From: UMGS1696 sp045643285
GTDB lineage: Bacteria > Bacillota > Clostridia > Oscillospirales > CAG-272
Reading direction: 5' to 3'
Length of the DNA: 64,000 bases
Assembly (NCBI GenBank): GCA_045643285.1
Contig: JAZUKN010000057.1
Location: 10,324 to 74,323 of the forward strand
Shown here: positions 41,606 to 51,475 of the stretch, piece after piece
Layout: each line of letters opens with the position of its first letter
How positions within the stretch are numbered: position 1 is the first letter of the stretch
Position numbers and translations under genes: made by a program
Notes under the pieces: model-generated
The model's input: only the letters and a program-made list of their open reading frames with translations
Told to the model about the DNA's origin: nothing
Database searches by the model: none

Positions 41606-44605
41606 ATGAAAAAGCGCTTACAGCTTATCACAACGCTTGTTCTTTTGATAATAATGACAGCTTGCCTCTCGTCCTGCACAAGCGACAGAGACTTTTCTGC
41701 TCCACGTCTTCCGGCTGACGGTACTGTGATCCCGCTCACAAAAATAATCAACCCAGACTCAGAAGTCCGCGGCGTGTGGATAGCGTCCGTCTTCAATATC
41801 GACTACCCGTCTTCTGCCGACCTTTCGGCTGAAGATTTACGCGCGGAGATAGACGAGATCATCTCGACCTGCAAACAAAGCGGCGTGAATACTATATATT
41901 TCCAGGTCCGCCCGTCGTGCGACGCACTGTACGAGAGCGACATTTTCCCCGTGTCGAAATATCTTTCGTCGTCGGGTGAGCTGACTTTCGATCCGCTCGG
42001 ATATATAGTCGAGACGGCGCACCGCGAGAACATCTTCGTTCACGCATGGGTCAATCCTCTCCGCGTAACTGCCGACGGAAGCACTCTCGATTCTCTCCCG
42101 GATTCTTCTCCGGCAAAGGCGCATCCCGAATGGGTGGTCGAATACTCCGGAAAGCTCTATTTTGACGCAGGTATCCCCGAAGTACGCACGCTCATCTCCG
42201 ACGGGGTAAGCGAGATCGTCAGAAAATACGACGTCGACGGAGTGGTTTTCGACGACTATTTCTACCCCTACCCGGTATACGGAGACAACAAAAAAATCCT
42301 TGATTTTGACGACGGCGACACATACGCCGTACACTGCGGTAATTTTACAAATGTAGAAGATTGGCGGCGTGAGAACGTCAACGAAATGATACGCGCCTGC
42401 TATGAAGCCGTTCATGAAGCGGACAAAGACTGCGTGTTCGGCGTTGCACCGTTCGGCGTATGGCAGAACAACAACGGCAAGAACGGCGGAAGCGACACCG
42501 CAAACCTTGAAGCGTACAGTTCACTCTACTGCGACGCGCTCGCGTGGGTAAAGGGCGGATATATCGACTTCCTCTCGCCGCAGATTTATTGGGAATTTAC
42601 AAACAAAACCTCGCCGTATGATGTAGTTCTTCGCTGGTGGAACGCCAAGCTCGACGGAACGGGTGTAAAGCTGATCGTCTCCCACGCGCTTCATCAGTAC
42701 AACGGCGACTGGAAATACCCTGAGGGCGAGATCACGGAGCAGATCGTCTACTCGCGCTCCGAAAAGCAGTACTACGGAAGCGCCTGCTACGGCTACAGCG
42801 TGCTCGAAAATAACGTCCGCGGCGCGTCTGACGAGCTTAAAAAAGTATGGTCGGGCGAGATCGTTTACACCGGCATTTCGTCGACCGGCTCGCCTGTCAC
42901 GTTCTCATCCCCCGAAAACGATTCCGTCACATATAACGACCGCACGTTCCTCCTCGGGCAGTGCGATCCGGCTTATCCGCTCACAATGGGCGGCGAGCCG
43001 ATCAGCATGACGAAAAGCGGCTATTTCAGCACATATCTGCATCTCACGGAGGGCGAGAACGTTTTCGTCTTCACGCAGAACGGGAAAGAATACGAATACA
43101 AAATCACATACAAGACCTCATACGACGGAGTCACGGAGAAAACCGGCGTGTATTCCGACACGGTGGACGCCGTGAACATTTATCCAATGACCGACACGGC
43201 GACATCCGACGGCACTATGTGGGTGCAGTGCTACGCGCCGAACGGGAGCACGGTGACGGCGTCCGTCGGAGGTATCTCAACAAAACTGAAACGGCTCACT
43301 GATCCCGTACCCGGCGGAAAGGGTTATGCCTGTGTGCTGTACGGTGCGGAGATCTCGCTTCCGTCCTCCCCGGACGGAGTTGTGACCGACTGCGGAAACA
43401 TCATTCTGACAGTCGAGCACAAGGACGGCACAGCGACGAAAACCGGTGGGCGCGTGCGCATCCTCGGCGAAGGTGCGAGCTTGTGCGTCCGTGCGAAACA
43501 GGACTACACCGAGTTGAAAATCACCGAAAACAGCTTATATTACAACGACTACACCGTTCAGTCCGCCGGAATGACCGACTACGCCGACGCGCTCTCTGAC
43601 GGATTCTATCACCTCCGCATGGGCGGTTATGTCTACGAAAGCGCCATGGAAGAGATCGACGATCCGAAATTGTGCGACAAATGTAGAATTGAGTCGGTGA
43701 AGGTGTCGGACGACGGCGAGCGGACAAGTATAGTCTTCCGTGCGACTGACAGTATGCCATACAACGGATGTATCGACGGAGATTCGTTCGTCGTGACGTT
43801 CTACAACGCGGACGGGGAAAACTCAGCAGACGCGGAGATCGGCGAGAATCCGTTTTTTGAGTCGTGCGACGTGATACGACTCGAAAAAAAGGTTAGATAT
43901 TCGTTCCCGCTCTATGACACGGACAACTTCTATGGGTTTGATCTCATGTACGGCGACGGCGAGATCGTCGTGACACTGCGCGATCCCGTGAAGATAGACG
44001 CGACGGCGGAAAAACCGCTTGAGGGAAAAATCATCGTACTTGACGCAGGTCACGGAGGAGAAGACAGCGGTGCGGTCGGCATGAAAACTCTCGGCGGACG
44101 GGCTGACGAAAAGGACGTAAACCTTGCAGTCGTTCTTGCGGCGGAGAAAAAGCTCTCGTCTCTCGGCGCGGACGTGAGGCTAACGAGAAGCGACGACAGC
44201 ACGTTTTCACTTGTCGGGAACGACGGGCGGATGAAGTATCTCGAAGCGCTTGAGCCGGACTTGTGCGTGTCCGTTCATCAGAACTCGGACGAGTACACGA
44301 AAGACATACGAAGCACGCACGGCACGCTCGGGCTATGGTGCATGGACGGCGGAACGATGCTCGCGGAATGTGTATCGAAATCGGTGGCGGAGGCGCTCGG
44401 GCGAATGTGGCAAGATTCGCGCTATCAGATGCTTGCGATGTGCCGCAATCCGAAATTCCCGGCGGCACTGATCGAGGTCGGATATATGACGAGCGCGGAG
44501 GAATACGAGCTGATGACGACGGAGGTAGGGGTAAACCGCGCGGCAGACGGGATAGTCGACGGGATACTCGAATGGTACGCACGGCAGGAGAAGTACATAA
44601 AATAA
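41606..44605 (+). CDS. Lipoprotein with GHL10 glycoside-hydrolase-like and N-acetylmuramoyl-L-alanine amidase domains
   Basis: The 999-residue protein starts with a lipoprotein signal (hydrophobic 5-20, lipobox LSSC with C24). A GHL10/DUF187 domain (about 50-400) follows with VRGVWIASVFNIDYPSS, YFQVRPSCDALYESDIFP, WVNPLRV and FLSPQIYWEF. A middle region of beta-type repeats spans about 420-800. A C-terminal amidase_3 domain (about 807-995) has VLDAGHGGEDSGAVG, SVHQNSD and ALIEVGYMTS, covering the zinc and catalytic residues. It probably cuts peptidoglycan outside the membrane. The pairing of both activities in one chain is notable. It is divergent from the SpoIIQ-like gene and ends at a terminator. 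Confidence 0.9.
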   Translation: MKKRLQLITTLVLLIIMTACLSSCTSDRDFSAPRLPADGTVIPLTKIINPDSEVRGVWIASVFNIDYPSSADLSAEDLRAEIDEIISTCKQSGVNTIYFQVRPSCDALYESDIFPVSKYLSSSGELTFDPLGYIVETAHRENIFVHAWVNPLRVTADGSTLDSLPDSSPAKAHPEWVVEYSGKLYFDAGIPEVRTLISDGVSEIVRKYDVDGVVFDDYFYPYPVYGDNKKILDFDDGDTYAVHCGNFTNVEDWRRENVNEMIRACYEAVHEADKDCVFGVAPFGVWQNNNGKNGGSDTANLEAYSSLYCDALAWVKGGYIDFLSPQIYWEFTNKTSPYDVVLRWWNAKLDGTGVKLIVSHALHQYNGDWKYPEGEITEQIVYSRSEKQYYGSACYGYSVLENNVRGASDELKKVWSGEIVYTGISSTGSPVTFSSPENDSVTYNDRTFLLGQCDPAYPLTMGGEPISMTKSGYFSTYLHLTEGENVFVFTQNGKEYEYKITYKTSYDGVTEKTGVYSDTVDAVNIYPMTDTATSDGTMWVQCYAPNGSTVTASVGGISTKLKRLTDPVPGGKGYACVLYGAEISLPSSPDGVVTDCGNIILTVEHKDGTATKTGGRVRILGEGASLCVRAKQDYTELKITENSLYYNDYTVQSAGMTDYADALSDGFYHLRMGGYVYESAMEEIDDPKLCDKCRIESVKVSDDGERTSIVFRATDSMPYNGCIDGDSFVVTFYNADGENSADAEIGENPFFESCDVIRLEKKVRYSFPLYDTDNFYGFDLMYGDGEIVVTLRDPVKIDATAEKPLEGKIIVLDAGHGGEDSGAVGMKTLGGRADEKDVNLAVVLAAEKKLSSLGADVRLTRSDDSTFSLVGNDGRMKYLEALEPDLCVSVHQNSDEYTKDIRSTHGTLGLWCMDGGTMLAECVSKSVAEALGRMWQDSRYQMLAMCRNPKFPAALIEVGYMTSAEEYELMTTEVGVNRAADGIVDGILEWYARQEKYIK

Positions 44606-44611
44606 AGCGGC

Positions 44612-44650
44612 AAACCGCGGAGAGAAGAAAAAACCTCCGCGGTTTTTGTA
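44612..44650 (+). terminator. Terminator after the GHL10-amidase gene
   Basis: AAACCGCGGAG (44612-44622) pairs with CTCCGCGGTTT (44635-44645) followed by T residues, six bases after the stop codon. Confidence 0.9.
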
Positions 44651-44660
44651 TTCCCTTTTT

Positions 44661-45225
44661 TCTTTGGCAAAGAAAGAGAGAAAACGTCAGAGACGTTTTT
44701 ATTATCCTAACTTGTTTACAAGTGGGCAGACGGGTATTTATCCAAACCGCACGTTTGGATTCGTTTTTCCGCTACGCGCGGGGGCGCACAAGAGCGTACC
44801 GCGACGCTCTTGTGAATCACCGCGCTTAGGGGGAAGGTCGCTGCGCTCTATTCCCCCTAAGAACCCCTTTGTTGCAAAGTAATTGCAAATCTATTATTAT
44901 CTAATCATTTATTAACGATTATGTTATACTTTATAATGAGCGGCAGCGCGCTATTATTAACGATCTAAATCCTCGAAAACGTCGCACTCGCTTTGTGACA
45001 AGGGAGATTCCAACCGAGATGCGGAGCATCTCGACGACTTCGTTTACGAAGTCGGTAGGCGTGAATTGACGAAGTCCTTCCCCCTTTGGTTCGGTGATTG
45101 ACAAGAGCGTCGAATAACGCTCTTGTCCGCCGTCCGCCGCGTATACATATGCCGGACAAAAAGATGAATTTGAAAACGTCACCGACGTTTTCTACCTTTT
45201 GCCGATGTAAAGAGTGTGCAGATCG
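44661..45225. repeat. Full-length composite palindromic repeat (second complete copy)
   Basis: It occupies most of the 846-base gene-free gap before the DUF512 gene. The left arm holds GAAAACGTC...GACGTTTT, an ACTTG/CAAGT variant of the GTTCG hairpin, CAAACC/GTTTGG, CCGCTACGCGCGG, an ACAAGAGCGT palindrome and CTTAGGGGGAA...TTCCCCCTAAG, ending CCCCTTTGTTGCAAAG. The core (44891-44987) contains TATAATGAGCGGCAGCGCGC and CGATCTAAATCCTC. The right arm repeats the module series inverted, ending GAAAACGTC/GACGTTTTC and CTACCTTTTGCCGATGT. Core and junctions match those of 15285-15925. Confidence 0.82.
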
Positions 45226-45360
45226 TTCGGCGGCAGGAGTAACGCGTATACATACGCACTGCCCTACGGCATACAGGTGAAGTTCACGCGAAGCCGCAAA
45301 ATTTGTGCAAAGCGCAAAAACGTATTTGCAAAAAACCGCTTAGGTTTTTTCCTTTTCCCG

Positions 45361-45389
45361 TTGACCTTCCGACATTTTCGGAGTATAAT
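45361..45389 (+). promoter_or_regulatory. Promoter of the DUF512-der-plsY operon
   Basis: TTGACC (45361-45366) and TATAAT (45384-45389) are 17 bases apart. The spacer contains a small dyad (TCCGA/TCGGA). Confidence 0.85.
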
Positions 45390-45451
45390 ATAAAATAGGT
45401 TAAAAGGGAAAAATATGTTTATCCGCAAACACGCCGAAAGGAGACGGGATC

Positions 45452-46744
45452 ATGGTCGAGATAACAGGGGTGCTTCCCCACTCACGCGCCGCTCGCGCAG
45501 GAATAAAAACAGGCGATATCCTCATCTCCGTCAACGGCAGAGACATAAACGACGTACTCGACTACCGCTTCCGTCTCGCAGACGAAAAAGTCGAGCTTCT
45601 GCTCCACCGCGGCGCGGAGCTTGTCACCGTAAAGATCAAAAAAGACGAGTACGACGACATCGGTCTTGAGTTCGGCACGCCCCTCATGGACAAGAAGCAC
45701 CGCTGTGAAAACGGGTGCGTCTTCTGCTTCATCGATCAGAACCCGAAAGGGATGCGCGAAACTATCTACTTCAAGGACGACGACAGCCGTCTATCGTTCC
45801 TCCACGGAAACTACATCACGCTGACAAATCTGCACGACGCGGACATCGACCGAATAATCGAGATGCACATCTCGCCGGTGAACGTGTCCGTGCACACGAC
45901 AAATCCCGAGCTTCGCGTTAAGATGATGAAGAACAAGCGCGCCGGCGATGTTCTCGCGTATCTTCGCCGCCTTGCCGACGCAGGTATCACTCTTCGCGGA
46001 CAGATAGTGCTGTGCAAAGGACTGAACGACGGGGACGAGCTTGACCGCACGATGCGCGACCTCTCGGCTTTTTATCCGGCGATGGACAGCGTGTCTGTCG
46101 TTCCGGCAGGGCTTACGGGACACCGCGACGGGCTCTATCCGCTTGAACCGTTCACCGCGGACGAATGCGCCGCCGTCATAAAGCAGGTCGACAGCTTCAA
46201 CAACACGCTTCCGGAGCGGATGTTCTTCGCCTCCGACGAGTTCTTCGTCAAAAGCGGCACTCCACTGCCGGGCGGCGACTTCTACGGCGAATACACGCAG
46301 ATCGAAAACGGCGTCGGAATGCTCACGTCGTTCGGAGACGAATTTTTGTCCCTGTTCGGCACATACGACAGCACAGACGGCATAAAACCGCGCGAAATAT
46401 CCGTCGCAACGGGTGAAGCGGCGTATGAGCTGATAAGCTCACTTTGCAATAAAGTCAATGAAAAATTTCCGCAGATAAAAATACACATCTACCCCGTCAA
46501 AAACACGTTCTTCGGCGGTGAAGTGACCGTCACGGGACTGCTCACTGGAAAAGATCTTCTCGCCGGACTGTCGGGAAAGCCGCTCGGAGATGTGCTTTAT
46601 CTATCACGCACGATGCTCCGCTCAGAGGGTGACTTGTTCCTCGACGGAACAACTCCCGAAGAGCTGTCAAAAATGCTCGGCGTGCCTGTAGAATTCACCG
46701 AAAACGACGGCGCGGAGTTCTGCGAAAAGATAATAGGCGAATGA
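45452..46744 (+). CDS. DUF512 family radical-SAM-like protein with N-terminal PDZ domain
   Basis: An N-terminal PDZ-like segment (1-62, GVLPHSRAARAGIKTGDILISVNG) is followed by a cysteine motif CENGCVFC (C85, C89, C92), which matches CX3CX2C of radical SAM enzymes. The C-terminal DUF512 part ends with FFGGEVTVTGLLTGKDLL and FLDGTTPEELSKMLGV. The 430-residue length is standard. The reaction is unknown. The gene commonly stands next to der in Clostridia, as here (52 bases), which hints at a role near ribosome assembly or tRNA; that is inference. Confidence 0.92.
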   Translation: MVEITGVLPHSRAARAGIKTGDILISVNGRDINDVLDYRFRLADEKVELLLHRGAELVTVKIKKDEYDDIGLEFGTPLMDKKHRCENGCVFCFIDQNPKGMRETIYFKDDDSRLSFLHGNYITLTNLHDADIDRIIEMHISPVNVSVHTTNPELRVKMMKNKRAGDVLAYLRRLADAGITLRGQIVLCKGLNDGDELDRTMRDLSAFYPAMDSVSVVPAGLTGHRDGLYPLEPFTADECAAVIKQVDSFNNTLPERMFFASDEFFVKSGTPLPGGDFYGEYTQIENGVGMLTSFGDEFLSLFGTYDSTDGIKPREISVATGEAAYELISSLCNKVNEKFPQIKIHIYPVKNTFFGGEVTVTGLLTGKDLLAGLSGKPLGDVLYLSRTMLRSEGDLFLDGTTPEELSKMLGVPVEFTENDGAEFCEKIIGE

Positions 46745-46796
46745 TTTCAGTTATTCTTTGAAAAATACGCTAATAATAAAAAGGACAGGATATATC

Positions 46797-48131
46797 ATGT
46801 CAAAACCGATCATAGCAATAGTAGGACGCCCGAACGTTGGCAAAAGCACGCTTTTCAACAAGCTCATCGGTGAGCGGCGTGCAATAGTCGAAGACAGCCC
46901 CGGCATCACGCGCGACCGTATCTACGGCGAGTGCGAGTGGAGAGGCAAAAAGCTCACGGTCATCGACACCGGCGGAATCGAGCCGAAGACTGACGACCTT
47001 ATTCTGAAGAAAATGCGCGAGCAGGCACAGCTTGCGATAGACACAGCCGATGTTATCATCTTTATGTGCGACATCCGCACGGGACTGCTCGCCGACGACA
47101 TGGATATTGCCGTCATGCTCAAAAAGAGCGGCAAGCCCGTCGTCCCCGTTATCAACAAATCCGACAGGATCGGCGACGTTGCGCCGGAGTTCTACGAGTT
47201 CTACGAGCTTGGCTTCAAGATCGACCCGATAGCCATTTCTTCCCTTCACGGAAGCGGAAGCGGCGACGTTCTTGACGCGGTGCTTGAGGCGCTCCCCGAA
47301 TTTGAAGAGGAAGAAAAAGACGACGACATCATTTCCGTCGCAGTCATCGGCAAGCCGAACGCCGGAAAATCGTCTCTCGTAAACCGCGTGCTCGGAAGCG
47401 ACAGATGTATCGTGTCCGACATTCCCGGCACGACGCGCGACGCTATCGACACGCAGTTCGAGAACGACTGGGGAAAATACAATTTCATCGACACCGCAGG
47501 CATCCGCCGTCAGTCGAGAGTTGACGACAAGGTCGAAAAGATCAGCGTGCTGCGCGCGAAAATGGCAGTCGACCGTGCAGACGTTTGTCTCATCATGATC
47601 GACGCGAACGAGGGCATCACCGAGCAGGACGAAAAGATCGCCGGTACAGCACACGAAGCCGGCAAAGCGTCGATAATCTGCGTGAACAAGTGGGATTCCG
47701 TCGACAAGGACAACTCAACGACGAACAAGTTCACAAAGGACATCGAAACCGCGCTGTCGTATATGACTTACGCGCCTATCATGTTCATCTCGGCAAAGAC
47801 CGGACAGAGAGTCGACAAGCTGTTTGAGCTTATAAACTACGTCAACAACCAGTCGAAGATGCGCGTCTCCACGGGTATGCTCAACGACGTGCTGGCAGAC
47901 GCAGTTTCCCGCGTTCAGCCGCCGTCCGACAAGGGCAGAAGACTGAAGATATACTATATGACTCAGGCGTCCGTTGCACCGCCGACGTTTGTCATCTTCT
48001 GCAACAACGCGGAACTCTTCCACTTCTCTTATCAGAGATATATCGAAAACTGTCTCCGCGAAACGTTCGGCTTCAAGGGCACGCCCGTCAAGCTGATAAT
48101 CCGCCAGAAAGGCGAAAACGACGACGAATAA
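46797..48131 (+). CDS. der: Ribosome-assembly GTPase Der (EngA)
   Basis: An essential double GTPase in 50S subunit maturation. The first G domain has GRPNVGKST (8-16), DTGG and NKSD. The second, near 185, has GKPNAGKSS, DTAGIRR and NKWD. A KH-like C-terminal domain follows (about 355-440). The ATG at 46797 is preceded by AGGA; an open extension of 13 codons upstream (MKNTLIIKRTGYI) is not used. 444 residues. Confidence 0.98.
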   Translation: MSKPIIAIVGRPNVGKSTLFNKLIGERRAIVEDSPGITRDRIYGECEWRGKKLTVIDTGGIEPKTDDLILKKMREQAQLAIDTADVIIFMCDIRTGLLADDMDIAVMLKKSGKPVVPVINKSDRIGDVAPEFYEFYELGFKIDPIAISSLHGSGSGDVLDAVLEALPEFEEEEKDDDIISVAVIGKPNAGKSSLVNRVLGSDRCIVSDIPGTTRDAIDTQFENDWGKYNFIDTAGIRRQSRVDDKVEKISVLRAKMAVDRADVCLIMIDANEGITEQDEKIAGTAHEAGKASIICVNKWDSVDKDNSTTNKFTKDIETALSYMTYAPIMFISAKTGQRVDKLFELINYVNNQSKMRVSTGMLNDVLADAVSRVQPPSDKGRRLKIYYMTQASVAPPTFVIFCNNAELFHFSYQRYIENCLRETFGFKGTPVKLIIRQKGENDDE

Positions 48132-48164
48132 ACCCACATCCCCCCTTTTTTTGGAGAAAAAACA

Positions 48165-48950
48165 ATGCTCTATTTTCTTTTTGGTAACGAAACAGGCTAT
48201 TCCCTCAACCACATCGGCGTGATAGGCACTTTCCTGTGGAAGGACGGTGCCTTGATGTTCCCCGTAATGCTCGCGTTTCTTGCGCTCTCACTGTTTATCG
48301 GCTATCTTCTCGGAAGCGTGAACTTCGCGCTCATCTTCTCAAAGAGAATGTACGGTGAAGACATCCGCAAATCGGGAAGCGGCAACGCCGGCTTTACGAA
48401 TATGATGCGGAATTACGGCGGAAAGGCAGCGTATCTCACTTTCGTCGGAGACTTTGTGAAGACTGTCGCCGCAGTCCTCATCGGCTGGGTGCTGTACGGT
48501 TATCTAGGTGCGTGGACAGGTGCGCTCGGTGCGATACTCGGTCACGTCTTTCCGCTCTACCACAACTTCCGCGGCGGCAAAGGGATAGTCTGCCTCACCG
48601 CAACTCTCGTCGTGCTCGACTGGAGGATATTCCTCGTCTTGTTCGTCATCTTCATGGTGACGGCATTCACGACAAAATATATCTCCCTCGCGTCTTTCAT
48701 CTGCGGCGCGACTCTTCCGATATTTGCAAGCCGTTTCTACAAGGCGACAGCGGTCGAGGGTGGTATACTGATCGACGAAAACAGCCGTCTCAAAGCGTTC
48801 GTTACAATGGTATGCCTGATAATCGCGGTGATCATCGTAGTGAAGCACATCCCGAACATCAAACGCATCAGCGACGGCAGAGAAGGCAAATTCACCTTTA
48901 ATAAATCGAAAAAAACGTTTGAAGAAGTAAAAACGGACAAACAGAAATGA
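48165..48950 (+). CDS. plsY: Acyl-phosphate:glycerol-3-phosphate acyltransferase PlsY
   Basis: It transfers an acyl group from acyl-phosphate to glycerol-3-phosphate, the first step of phospholipid synthesis in the membrane. Conserved motifs are YLLGSVNFALIFSK, the SGNAG loop (SGSGNAGFTN) and the second conserved loop HVFPLYHNFRGGKGI. At 261 residues it is longer than the usual 190-220: about 35 extra residues precede the first conserved span, and a charged tail ends in KTDKQK. GGAG sits at good spacing before the ATG at 48165. Its stop overlaps the next start. Confidence 0.95.
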   Translation: MLYFLFGNETGYSLNHIGVIGTFLWKDGALMFPVMLAFLALSLFIGYLLGSVNFALIFSKRMYGEDIRKSGSGNAGFTNMMRNYGGKAAYLTFVGDFVKTVAAVLIGWVLYGYLGAWTGALGAILGHVFPLYHNFRGGKGIVCLTATLVVLDWRIFLVLFVIFMVTAFTTKYISLASFICGATLPIFASRFYKATAVEGGILIDENSRLKAFVTMVCLIIAVIIVVKHIPNIKRISDGREGKFTFNKSKKTFEEVKTDKQK

Positions 48951-50110
48951 CTGACGAAAAGATAAAAGCGTTCGCATCTCTCGCCGAAAAAAGCGCGACT
49001 GCCGGAACGCTATGCAATATAGTTTTTCACTCTCCGAAAGTCGGAGATATGCTCAAAGCGAAAGGAACTCTCCGCTCGGTATCCGGAGAAGACGTCGTGC
49101 AGTTTGAAACTTCGCTCACCGAGGGCAGAGTATCGCAGAAAAACGTGAAGCTCGCTTTCCTCTCGGAAGAGATCGCACGGCTGTTTGATATTTACACTAA
49201 AGCTGATCTCAACGACAGCGGCGGAAGCGCGTCTCTGATGATCTCGAAAAAAGGCGCGGTGACGCTCCTCAAAAAAGGAAAGATCGGCGAGGGCAGAGAG
49301 AAAACAGTTCTACAGTTGTCGAATAACCGCGAGAAAAAGCACCTACTTGACGGGAGCGAGCCGTTTCTCTTTTCTCTCGGCGTATCCGACGAAAACGGAC
49401 GGGTACACGACAAGCGTCAGTCGAAATTCAGACAGATCTGCCGTTTTGCGGAATACATCTGCGACGCTGAAAAGAAACTGAAAAAGAACGGCACGCTGTA
49501 CGTCTGCGACCTCTGCTGCGGAAAAAGCTATCTATCGTTCGCGTGCTATCATGTGCTGACCGAGATATGCGGACGGGATGTGATAATGGCGTGTGTCGAT
49601 CTCAAGGCGAGCGTTATGGAATACTGCTCGGGTATCGCAAAATCGGCTCACATGGACGGGATTAAGTTCTACGCAATGGACATAAACGACTTCGTACCCG
49701 AAGAAAAGCCCGATCTTGTGATCTCTCTCCACGCCTGCGATACGGCGACGGACATCGTTCTCGACTTCGCCGCAAAAAACCGCGCGGATATGATACTCTC
49801 GACTCCGTGCTGTCATCATCAGATGAACCGCGAGATGGACTGCCCGACGCTTGATTTTATCGGAAGCCGTCCCATTCTCCGTCAGAAGCTCTGCGACGCG
49901 GCAACGGATGCACTGCGGCTCTTAAAACTCGAATCCGAGGGCTACAAAACGGACGCAACGGAGCTGATCGACCCCGAAGAAACACCGAAAAACGTCATGC
50001 TGAGAGCGGAAAGAATAAGGCTTTACGACTTTGATTCACCGGAAGCCGCAGAAAAAGTGAAGAAATACCGCTCGACTTACGCTTTCCTTTACGGAAAAGA
50101 ACCGGAATAA
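48947..50110 (+). CDS. SAM-dependent methyltransferase, Methyltransf_32-type
   Basis: The 387 residues have a poorly conserved N-terminal half and a class I methyltransferase core: YVCDLCCGKSYLSFACYHVL (SAM loop near 187), IMACVDLK, KPDLVISLHACDTATDIVL and STPCCHHQMNRE. The HACDTATD and PCCHHQ pairs are typical of the GSTCD/Methyltransf_32 group, whose substrate is probably RNA but unproven. The start overlaps the plsY stop by four bases (ATGA), so the genes are translationally coupled. Confidence 0.85.
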   Translation: MTDEKIKAFASLAEKSATAGTLCNIVFHSPKVGDMLKAKGTLRSVSGEDVVQFETSLTEGRVSQKNVKLAFLSEEIARLFDIYTKADLNDSGGSASLMISKKGAVTLLKKGKIGEGREKTVLQLSNNREKKHLLDGSEPFLFSLGVSDENGRVHDKRQSKFRQICRFAEYICDAEKKLKKNGTLYVCDLCCGKSYLSFACYHVLTEICGRDVIMACVDLKASVMEYCSGIAKSAHMDGIKFYAMDINDFVPEEKPDLVISLHACDTATDIVLDFAAKNRADMILSTPCCHHQMNREMDCPTLDFIGSRPILRQKLCDAATDALRLLKLESEGYKTDATELIDPEETPKNVMLRAERIRLYDFDSPEAAEKVKKYRSTYAFLYGKEPE

Positions 50111-50138
50111 AATATAATTACATAAAAGAGGTATCATT

Positions 50139-51434
50139 ATGGACAAAAGTGAACTTCTGCGCGAGATCAGCCGCACGGATATTCCGGCAGAGGCGCGTCT
50201 TGACGCACTGCGCGGACTGAAAGCGAAGATCGACTCAGGCGAGATAGAAACGCCCGAGAAAACCGTCTTTGTTAACAACCACATCCACACCTGCTACTCG
50301 TTCTCGCCATATACACCCACGTCCGCCGTCTTCTACGCATGGAAAGCCGGACTCGGCACTGCCGGTATCATGGATCACGACTCCGTCGGCGGTATGCGTG
50401 AGTTCATCGAAGCCGGTGCGATCATGGGTATGCCTATCACCTGCGGTTTTGAATGCCGCGTGAACGTCGACGGAACACCGCTCGTCGGCAAGCGTATCAA
50501 CAACCCCGACCAGCACTCGTGCGCGTACCTTGCGATGCACGGCATACCGCATCAGAATATCGACAAAGCGGAAGCCGTTCTCGCCGGTCTGAGAAAAAAG
50601 AGAAACATCCGCAACAAAAAAATGTGCGAAAAGATCACGGAGCTGACTTCCCCGTTCGGTATTGTTCTCGATTTTGATACGGACGTATATCCGCTCTCCA
50701 TGGCGGACTTCGGCGGAAGCGTCACCGAGCGGCATATTTGCTTCGGGCTCACGAAAAAGATCGTCGCGGCATACCCCGACAGAGCGGCGGCGTGCGATTT
50801 CATCGACCGTCTCTGCGGCGCGAAGATGAGCGACAAGGTAAGGGACAAGCTCCTCACTGCCCCCGACAGTTTCTACGAATACGACATCCTCGGCGTGCTG
50901 AAAGGTCATCTCGTCGAGAAGTTCTACATACCTGCGACCGACGAGTGCATCAACATCCGCGAGTTCACCGCGCTTGCAAAAGAGCTGGGCGCGATCTCGG
51001 CTTACGCATATCTCGGCGACGTGGGCGAATCCCCCACAGGCGACAAGAAAGCGCAGAAATTCGAGGACGATTTCCTCCCCGATGTGTTCGACACGCTCGC
51101 GGACTGCGGTTTTTCTGCGGTAACGTATATGCCGTCGAGAAACACGAAAGAACAGCTTGCGCGCCTCATCGGAATGTGCCACGACAGAGGACTGTTCGAG
51201 ATATCCGGCGAGGACATCAACTCTCCGCGCCAGTCGTTCATCTGCCCCGCCCTCGCCGATCCGGCATACGCGCACCTCAGAAAAGCAACGTATGCGCTGA
51301 TCGGTCACGAAAAAGCGGCGACCGAAGACATAACCAAAGCGATGTTCTCCGATGAAACAAAGAAAAATTTTCCGTCAATGGACGAGAGAATAGAAGTATA
51401 CGCTGAAATAGGCGGATACGAAGAATTAAAGTAA
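50139..51434 (+). CDS. PHP-domain phosphoesterase-like protein
   Basis: The PHP metal motif NNHIHTCYSFSPYTPTSAVFYAWKAGLGTAGIMDHDSVGGMREF lies at about residues 46-90, with further ligands expected in GFECRVNV and CHDRGLFEISGEDINSPRQ. PHP proteins hydrolyse phosphoesters (histidinol phosphate, nucleotides) with two or three metal ions; this one resembles unassigned 430-residue members. AGAGG lies upstream of the ATG. It is the last gene of the DUF512-der-plsY run. Confidence 0.85.
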   Translation: MDKSELLREISRTDIPAEARLDALRGLKAKIDSGEIETPEKTVFVNNHIHTCYSFSPYTPTSAVFYAWKAGLGTAGIMDHDSVGGMREFIEAGAIMGMPITCGFECRVNVDGTPLVGKRINNPDQHSCAYLAMHGIPHQNIDKAEAVLAGLRKKRNIRNKKMCEKITELTSPFGIVLDFDTDVYPLSMADFGGSVTERHICFGLTKKIVAAYPDRAAACDFIDRLCGAKMSDKVRDKLLTAPDSFYEYDILGVLKGHLVEKFYIPATDECINIREFTALAKELGAISAYAYLGDVGESPTGDKKAQKFEDDFLPDVFDTLADCGFSAVTYMPSRNTKEQLARLIGMCHDRGLFEISGEDINSPRQSFICPALADPAYAHLRKATYALIGHEKAATEDITKAMFSDETKKNFPSMDERIEVYAEIGGYEELK

Positions 51435-51475
51435 GAAGTAAAATGAATATGAAAGAAGTAGACAAAGTGATCAAA

